Source of the DNA: G963665495 sp963677785
GTDB lineage: Bacteria; Desulfobacterota; Desulfovibrionia; Desulfovibrionales; Desulfovibrionaceae
Reading direction: 5' to 3'
Assembly: GCA_963677785.2 (NCBI GenBank)
Contig: CAXXDH010000003.1
Coordinates: forward strand, 496,001-560,000
Length of the DNA: 64,000 nt
Below are positions 60,388 to 64,000 of the stretch, one piece after another. How positions within the stretch are numbered: position 1 is the stretch's first letter; each line of letters starts with the position of its first letter. The notes beneath the pieces are model-generated. The model was not told the DNA's origin, did not search any database, and worked only from the letters and a program-made list of their open reading frames with translations. A program made the translations under genes and the position numbers.

Positions 60388-60396
60388 TGATCAGGT
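60388..60396. repeat. Target-site duplication of the IS4-family element, left copy
   Basis: TGATCAGGT directly precedes the IS terminus; the same nonamer follows the other end at 61658-61666. Confidence 0.9.
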
Positions 60397-61657
60397 CACT
60401 ACTGTCCGGTTAAATTTGCAAGCCGTAACAAACTAGAATCATAGTCATTTGAGTCACTTTTCTGTGGAGGTCTGAATAGTTCTATCAATGCGATACGGCC
60501 GAATACGTTCACCTGAAGCAACTGGAGCATTTGCTGAACGCTCATGCCTATTCGGGATGTGAACCGGATGTAAGCTGCAATAAGGTACACGATCAGGGCC
60601 GTATATATTTGGGTCAGGACAGCATTTTCAGAGTTGCCGACAAAGCTTTTAATCTTCAGGTTCTGTTTGATTTCCTTGAAGAAAAGCTCAATCTTCCAGC
60701 GTTCTTTGTAAATGTCGGCAATGGTCTTCGGGGCCAGTTTGAAGTTGTTCGTCAGGAACTTGTAATGCTTGCCGGTCTCCTGATCTTTGAACCCGACGCG
60801 ACGGAGCTTGAGTTTTCCGTTGGCTGTGGCGACTTCAATGATCTGGTCGGAAGTCACCCCAAGCTTTCTATTGACTGCCTGGCGTTTGACAACCCGATAG
60901 GAAGCATTGCTTTTTTGCCGGGTGACGAAGTGAACGCCTTGCTTTCCCAAGAGGTGGAACCATCTGTAATCGTTATATGCCTTGTCGAAGGCGACGATGG
61001 ACCCCTTGGGCAGGGTGAGAGTTTTTGCAACGCTGAGGTCATGCTTTTTGGCCTCGCTCACGCAAACGAACGCAGGGATATGACCGTCATGATCAAGCAG
61101 TGTGTGCATTTTGACCCCGCCTCGTTTGCTTCGGAAGGAAGCCCAGGGGAAGACCGACAAACACAAACTGATTGTGGAGGAGTCAAGGCTCATCAGTTTG
61201 GATTTGAAACGGAACTTATGCTTGGGAGCATGAGGCGCACAGCGACGGTACATCTCCCCGAACAAGGCCTGGAAAAAGTCCGATGGCCGCTTGTTGTTCG
61301 CGTCTGAAAAAGTCGAACGAGAAACCGGCTTGAGCCCGAGATGGTAGAGCCTTTTCGGGGCTGCTTGCAGATTTCTGATGCAGTCCCGCATGCTTTTCCG
61401 CCCGGAGAGTTGAATGAACACGAGACAGACGAACTGGTTCCAAAAGCCGAAGGTTCGGGGCTGTCGTCCCGTAAGGTGCTCACGCTCCAAGCGTTGAAAA
61501 ACATGTCTCGGGATGAAAGATAGCATTTGATTCAGGATTGAGTTATGGTGAGCCACGTCCAAAATCTCCTTTGTTATGTATTGCTTAGACACCAATTCCA
61601 TAACATATTTCCTGGAGATTTTGGACTTTTTTATTTTACGTTAACCGGACAGCAGTG
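60397..61657 (-). mobile_element. IS4-family insertion sequence, 1261 bp
   Basis: Termini are CACTACTGTCCGGTTAA (left, 60397-60413) and the complement of CACTGCTGTCCGGTTAA (right, 61641-61657): a 17-bp inverted repeat with one mismatch. Perfect 9-bp direct repeats (TGATCAGGT) flank it. The transposase is intact, so this is a recent and possibly active insertion. Confidence 0.92.
60399..61601 (-). CDS. IS4-family transposase
   Basis: The 400-residue transposase has an N-terminal DUF4372-type domain (SILNQMLSFIPRHVFQRL, REHLTGRQPRTFGFWNQFVC) and the DDE catalytic residues in SLDSSTISL, VAFDKAYNDYRWF and YKERWKIELFFKEIKQNLKI (Y-x2-R-x3-E-x6-K signature of IS4). It is full length and its stop codon lies within the left inverted repeat. 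The start at 61601 is typical; expression is probably weak. Confidence 0.93.
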   Translation of the reverse strand: MELVSKQYITKEILDVAHHNSILNQMLSFIPRHVFQRLEREHLTGRQPRTFGFWNQFVCLVFIQLSGRKSMRDCIRNLQAAPKRLYHLGLKPVSRSTFSDANNKRPSDFFQALFGEMYRRCAPHAPKHKFRFKSKLMSLDSSTISLCLSVFPWASFRSKRGGVKMHTLLDHDGHIPAFVCVSEAKKHDLSVAKTLTLPKGSIVAFDKAYNDYRWFHLLGKQGVHFVTRQKSNASYRVVKRQAVNRKLGVTSDQIIEVATANGKLKLRRVGFKDQETGKHYKFLTNNFKLAPKTIADIYKERWKIELFFKEIKQNLKIKSFVGNSENAVLTQIYTALIVYLIAAYIRFTSRIGMSVQQMLQLLQVNVFGRIALIELFRPPQKSDSNDYDSSLLRLANLTGQ

Positions 61658-61666
61658 TGATCAGGT
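61658..61666. repeat. Target-site duplication of the IS4-family element, right copy
   Basis: TGATCAGGT directly follows the IS terminus and matches 60388-60396 exactly. Confidence 0.9.
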
Positions 61667-61936
61667 AAAATGTTCCTCCGAACAGCGACGCGAACATAAT
61701 TGTTTTTGCCGCTGATTTTCGGAACCCAGCTGCATGTGCCCTGCCCGGCGAGAGTAAGGCGGCGATTGCGCTCAGAGTACCGCGCAATCCAAAATTGCAC
61801 AGAAGTGCTCCCATGCATGTACCAAGAATAATCACCAGGCTCGGGATATCGAAAAAGTATGGTCCGCCGCCTGAAAGCCACGCTGTGCCGACAGCTAACA
61901 TCAAAATAATCCCCAATCCGCAAAAATACGATGTTC

Positions 61937-62326
61937 TCATTTTTCTTTCTCCGATTTCATTGTGTTGTTGCAGGAAGTATTTTTCAACAGTTCCAGAATG
62001 TGTTCGTCAGACAAACCAAGTAAGGCAATTCTCTGTCGTATCACAGGGATCTCACGTTCCATGAATTGTTTTTCTATGTATGCCCGACAAATCTCCGGAG
62101 CATCGTGTTCGATAACACTGCCTGTTCCATGTACGGGGTTGATGATTCCCATATCGCGCAGTTGCGCGTGCGCGTTAGCCGCGGTGTTTGGCGTCACCCC
62201 CATGTGTATTGCCGTTTCCCGTACGGAAGGAATGCGCTCTCCAGTGGGAAGCCTGCCTTCGATTATTTGCTCCATGTATAATTCTGCTATCTCAAGGTAC
62301 TTACTTTTATTTGGAGTCGCTCTCAT
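61937..62326 (-). CDS. GntR-family regulator, YtrA subfamily
   Basis: The 129-residue protein has a winged helix (about 10-75: YLEIAELYMEQIIEGRLPTG, RIPSVRETAIHMGVTPNTAA, AHAQLRDMGIINPVHGTGS) and a short C-terminal helical tail of about 45 residues, the YtrA form that lacks a ligand domain. YtrA regulators usually control a membrane-protein or ABC gene next to them. Its stop overlaps the start of the MotA-like gene (ATGA). The start at 62326 has GGGGAA 9 nt upstream. A near-perfect operator overlaps its promoter, which indicates autorepression. Confidence 0.9.
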   Translation of the reverse strand: MRATPNKSKYLEIAELYMEQIIEGRLPTGERIPSVRETAIHMGVTPNTAANAHAQLRDMGIINPVHGTGSVIEHDAPEICRAYIEKQFMEREIPVIRQRIALLGLSDEHILELLKNTSCNNTMKSEKEK

Positions 62327-62349
62327 GTGTCTGTTCCCCATATGTATCA

Positions 62350-62371
62350 GTGTTGTAGTTAACTAATACAC
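62350..62371 (-). promoter_or_regulatory. YtrA-type operator overlapping the -10 box
   Basis: The 22-bp sequence from GTGTTGTAGTT to AACTAATACAC is palindromic at 9 of 11 base pairs, with a perfect TAGTTAACTA core. It covers the -10 hexamer of the regulator promoter and ends 24 nt before the start codon. Confidence 0.8.
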
Positions 62372-62391
62372 AGGGACGATACTTTTGTCAA
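62363..62391 (-). promoter_or_regulatory. Sigma-70 type promoter of the YtrA-type regulator
   Basis: On the reverse strand TTGACA (62386-62391), a 17-nt spacer and TATTAG (62363-62368) form a near-consensus promoter. Confidence 0.75.
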
Positions 62392-62509
62392 CAGTTCGAA
62401 TGTCGGGGGTCTCGCACGTAAAATATAGATCGTTATTTCAAGTTGTTAAGACATCAGATTTCAAAAGCGGCCAACAGGCTGGTGCGTTTTCGTCTTGAAA
62501 CGAAGCTCG

Positions 62510-62540
62510 TATCTAAAACAATAGCCTATTGTTTCAGATA
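62510..62540. repeat. 31-bp near-perfect palindrome beside an IS end
   Basis: Arms of 15 bp with one mismatch surround a single central base; the core is AAACAATAG-C-CTATTGTTT (62516-62534). It ends exactly one base before the first copy of the IS5-type terminal repeat at 62541. It may be an insertion target, a hairpin terminator or an operator. Confidence 0.7.
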
Positions 62541-62587
62541 AGAAGACATCCGGCATGGTAGCTGCTAAAAATTCTCAGATACTTTTT
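62541..62587 (+). mobile_element. 47-bp fragment of an IS5-type left end
   Basis: It starts AGAAGACATCCGGCATGG and continues with AAAAATTCTCAGATAC; the same sequence, inverted, forms the right border (60014-60062) of the defective element. It directly abuts the complete element at 62588. Confidence 0.7.
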
Positions 62588-63513
62588 AGAAGACATCCGG
62601 CATGCAGTTTGCTTAAAATCTAAATTTTTTCTAAACATTTTAAATGAAACAATCATATGACTTCACAGAACTGCCGGATAGTTTATGGAAAAAAGCCGAA
62701 CCACTTTTAGAACCCTTCAAGCGCAAGCGTTCGGGTGGCAGCCCGGCAACGCCTTTTAAAAGCATCTTGAACGGCATTATTTTTCGCCTCAAGACAGATT
62801 GCCAATGGAATATGATTCCAAAATGTTATGGTTCGAAAAGCGTTATTCATGAACAGTATCGCCGAGGGGTAAGTGCTGGAGTTTTTGATCAGATTTGGAT
62901 GCTTTGCTTGCAAGAATATCAAGACAACAAGGACTTGATTTGTCATGGCAATCCATGGACGGCTCTTTGATCCAAGCACCGGTTCGCGCAAAAAAAAGAA
63001 CAGAGTGAAGGACTCGGAAGCAACCCGACAGACAGAGGAAGAACGGGAAGTAAGATACATTTGAACGTTGATCAAAAAGGAATACCTCCGGGATCAGTAG
63101 CAGTTGGCGCGAATTTACACGATAGTCGACTTGTTGGGTTCACGATTGAACATAACAGTGATATTGCAGTTCAATTTCAAATTTGTTCCGGACGATTTCA
63201 CCTCTGCTTGGACAAAGATTACGACTACGACTGGGTTAAGGAAGAAGTCTTTGTATATGGCCTTGAGTCTCACATCCGATCACGGGGCGAAGAAAAAATT
63301 GATCAGGAAGAAAACAAACACCCCGCCCGCCGTTGGGTTGTGGAACGGACAATTGCCTGGCTGAAAGGTTTTTGTGGAATTCGTACCCGGTATTGCCGCT
63401 ATTTGAGCAATTTTGAAGCATCAGTAAAGTTGGCCTGTGCAATTATTATTTTCAGAAAAATCAAACAAGAGGCCTCTGAGCAATCACAGCAACTACCATG
63501 CCGGATGTCTTCT
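62588..63513 (+). mobile_element. IS5-type insertion element, about 926 bp
   Basis: The left terminus (AGAAGACATCCGGCATG, 62588-62604) and right terminus (complement at 63497-63513) form a 17-bp perfect inverted repeat. The interior encodes a two-part IS5/IS427-type transposase. A TA next to each end may be the target duplication. The transposase is frameshifted. Confidence 0.8.
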
Positions 63514-63522
63514 AAGCACTAA
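62644..63522 (+). pseudogene. IS5-type transposase, frameshifted
   Basis: The N-terminal part (from 62644: FTELPDSLWKKAEPLLEPF, SILNGIIFRLKTDCQWNMIP) is the DUF4096 domain. The central WQSMDGSLIQAPVR lies in another frame (shift near 62931, as if one G were lost from KGLD). The frame returns after an A8 run (62990-62997) to give GSNPTDRGRTGSKIHL and the C-terminal HDSRLV, RRWVVERTIAWLKGF. The A8 site may be a programmed frameshift as in IS427 relatives; the first shift looks like damage. Confidence 0.8.
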
Positions 63523-64000
63523 GCATATGCAGCTGTATCGCATACTTGGTGTTGGAAATTGAATTTCAGACTTTCGAGTGTCATAATCCAGATAAGCAGT
63601 CATGAAACATTCCCGGCCCATAAGAAGTATTCGTATGAATCAGTGCATAAAATTTGTATTTTTCTTGCCCTGAGTTATTAAGAAGGCCACGCCGCAGATA
63701 ACAACTGTAGTTCCGGCAAATTGTAAAATGGTCCCTTAGAAGATACCGTCAGCGGGACAGCATGACTCGTTCAAATTTAGTGTGAATTGATACGGTTTGT
63801 TGGGTATCGCGCGCGCAACGCGCCAAAAGCTCATTTGGAAGGCCCCCTCACTGAGGATGCCAAGAAAGAAAAAAGGAAACAACAGATCGGAGCGACTTTC
63901 GGAAAACCTGATCGTGTCCGGGGCTGAAAAAGCCGATTTACCGATAAGGACCGAAAGTGCGGATACTCCATCAGGGCGCTGCCGGATAGGCATGACGCCG
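63514..64000. other. Right-end DNA without a firm gene
   Basis: No supported gene is seen in these 487 bases. A forward frame open to the window edge begins at ATG 63857 (MPRKKKGNNRSERLSENLIV) and could be the start of a gene, but GAGG is too close to the ATG. A reverse frame (63736-63993) covers the same DNA and is no more convincing. Confidence 0.3.

Larger units (their letters stand above)
60251..61940 (-). pseudogene. MotA/ExbB-like membrane protein gene split by an IS4-family insertion
   Basis: The first part (61667-61940 plus the duplicated target) encodes MRTSYFCGLGIILMLAVG... with DIPSLVIILGTCMGALLCNF, a MotA-type first-helix motif. When the IS (60397-61657) and one 9-bp repeat are removed, the frame continues without a break: FYLI joins MGIIAALTSVEDITKIGPAL and ends with VVPCYVSEE at TAA 60251-60253. 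The restored protein has 139 residues with about four membrane segments. Its start overlaps the regulator stop (ATGA). It would have been a proton-channel-like subunit; now it is disrupted. Confidence 0.85.

Noticed and set aside
63736..63993. Reverse 85-codon frame at the right edge
   Set aside because: Composition is not protein-like and an equally open forward frame covers it.

Overview
The window looks like chromosomal DNA of a Desulfovibrio-type sulfate-reducing deltaproteobacterium (Desulfovibrionales). The basis is indirect. It has moderately high GC. It carries a rubrerythrin, desulfoferrodoxin, rubredoxin and rubredoxin:oxygen oxidoreductase cluster. It also has a DUF4405 membrane protein of the kind seen in that group, a bacterial PFK-2/FBPase-2, sigma-54 promoters and a very dense set of two-component genes. 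No sulfate-reduction gene lies in the window, so the placement is an inference.

Left part (1-19.3 kb, signalling and motility). The 3' part of a giant Ser/Thr kinase-ATPase-GAF-histidine kinase is followed by a stand-alone receiver and a receiver-histidine kinase. Next come a small unknown protein, a reverse-strand TPR protein and a chemotaxis block (CheX, a HEAT-repeat/receiver fusion, CheY). A flagellin behind a sigma-54 promoter, a bifunctional fructose-2,6-bisphosphate enzyme, a membrane protein, a large hybrid kinase and a receiver-GGDEF diguanylate cyclase complete the region.

Middle part (20-44 kb, housekeeping with further signalling). A long forward run carries a radical SAM protein, RNase E/G, QueH, a metallophosphoesterase, a Ser/Thr kinase with a DUF1566 tail, a YkgJ-like protein, HldD and an HDOD protein. 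MutL and a secreted repeat protein lie on the reverse strand. They are followed by a FetAB-like ABC pair with a zinc-ribbon protein, PurD-PurE, a PaaK-like ligase, a GAF/HD-GYP/receiver protein and MalQ. Two small genes follow, one behind a sigma-54 promoter and one behind a Fur-like box, and then a CYTH protein.

Right-middle part (43-58.7 kb, transport and redox). A FadR-type regulator and a metallo-beta-lactamase-fold protein precede a TRAP transporter. Next are a CoA-disulfide reductase/rhodanese fusion, an RND efflux pair, a cytochrome b-like protein, a DUF4405 protein and the reverse-strand oxygen/superoxide defence genes.

Right end (58.7-64 kb) is an AT-richer mobile patch. A defective 601-bp IS5-type relative and an IS5-type element with a broken transposase lie in inverted orientation. 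Between them are a YtrA-type GntR regulator with a clear operator and a MotA/ExbB-like membrane gene cut in two by an IS4-family element with a 9-bp target duplication.

The palindromic hexamer CGTACG is strikingly over-represented across the host part of the window (about 70 copies by eye, 25 of them in 19.9-30.3 kb).
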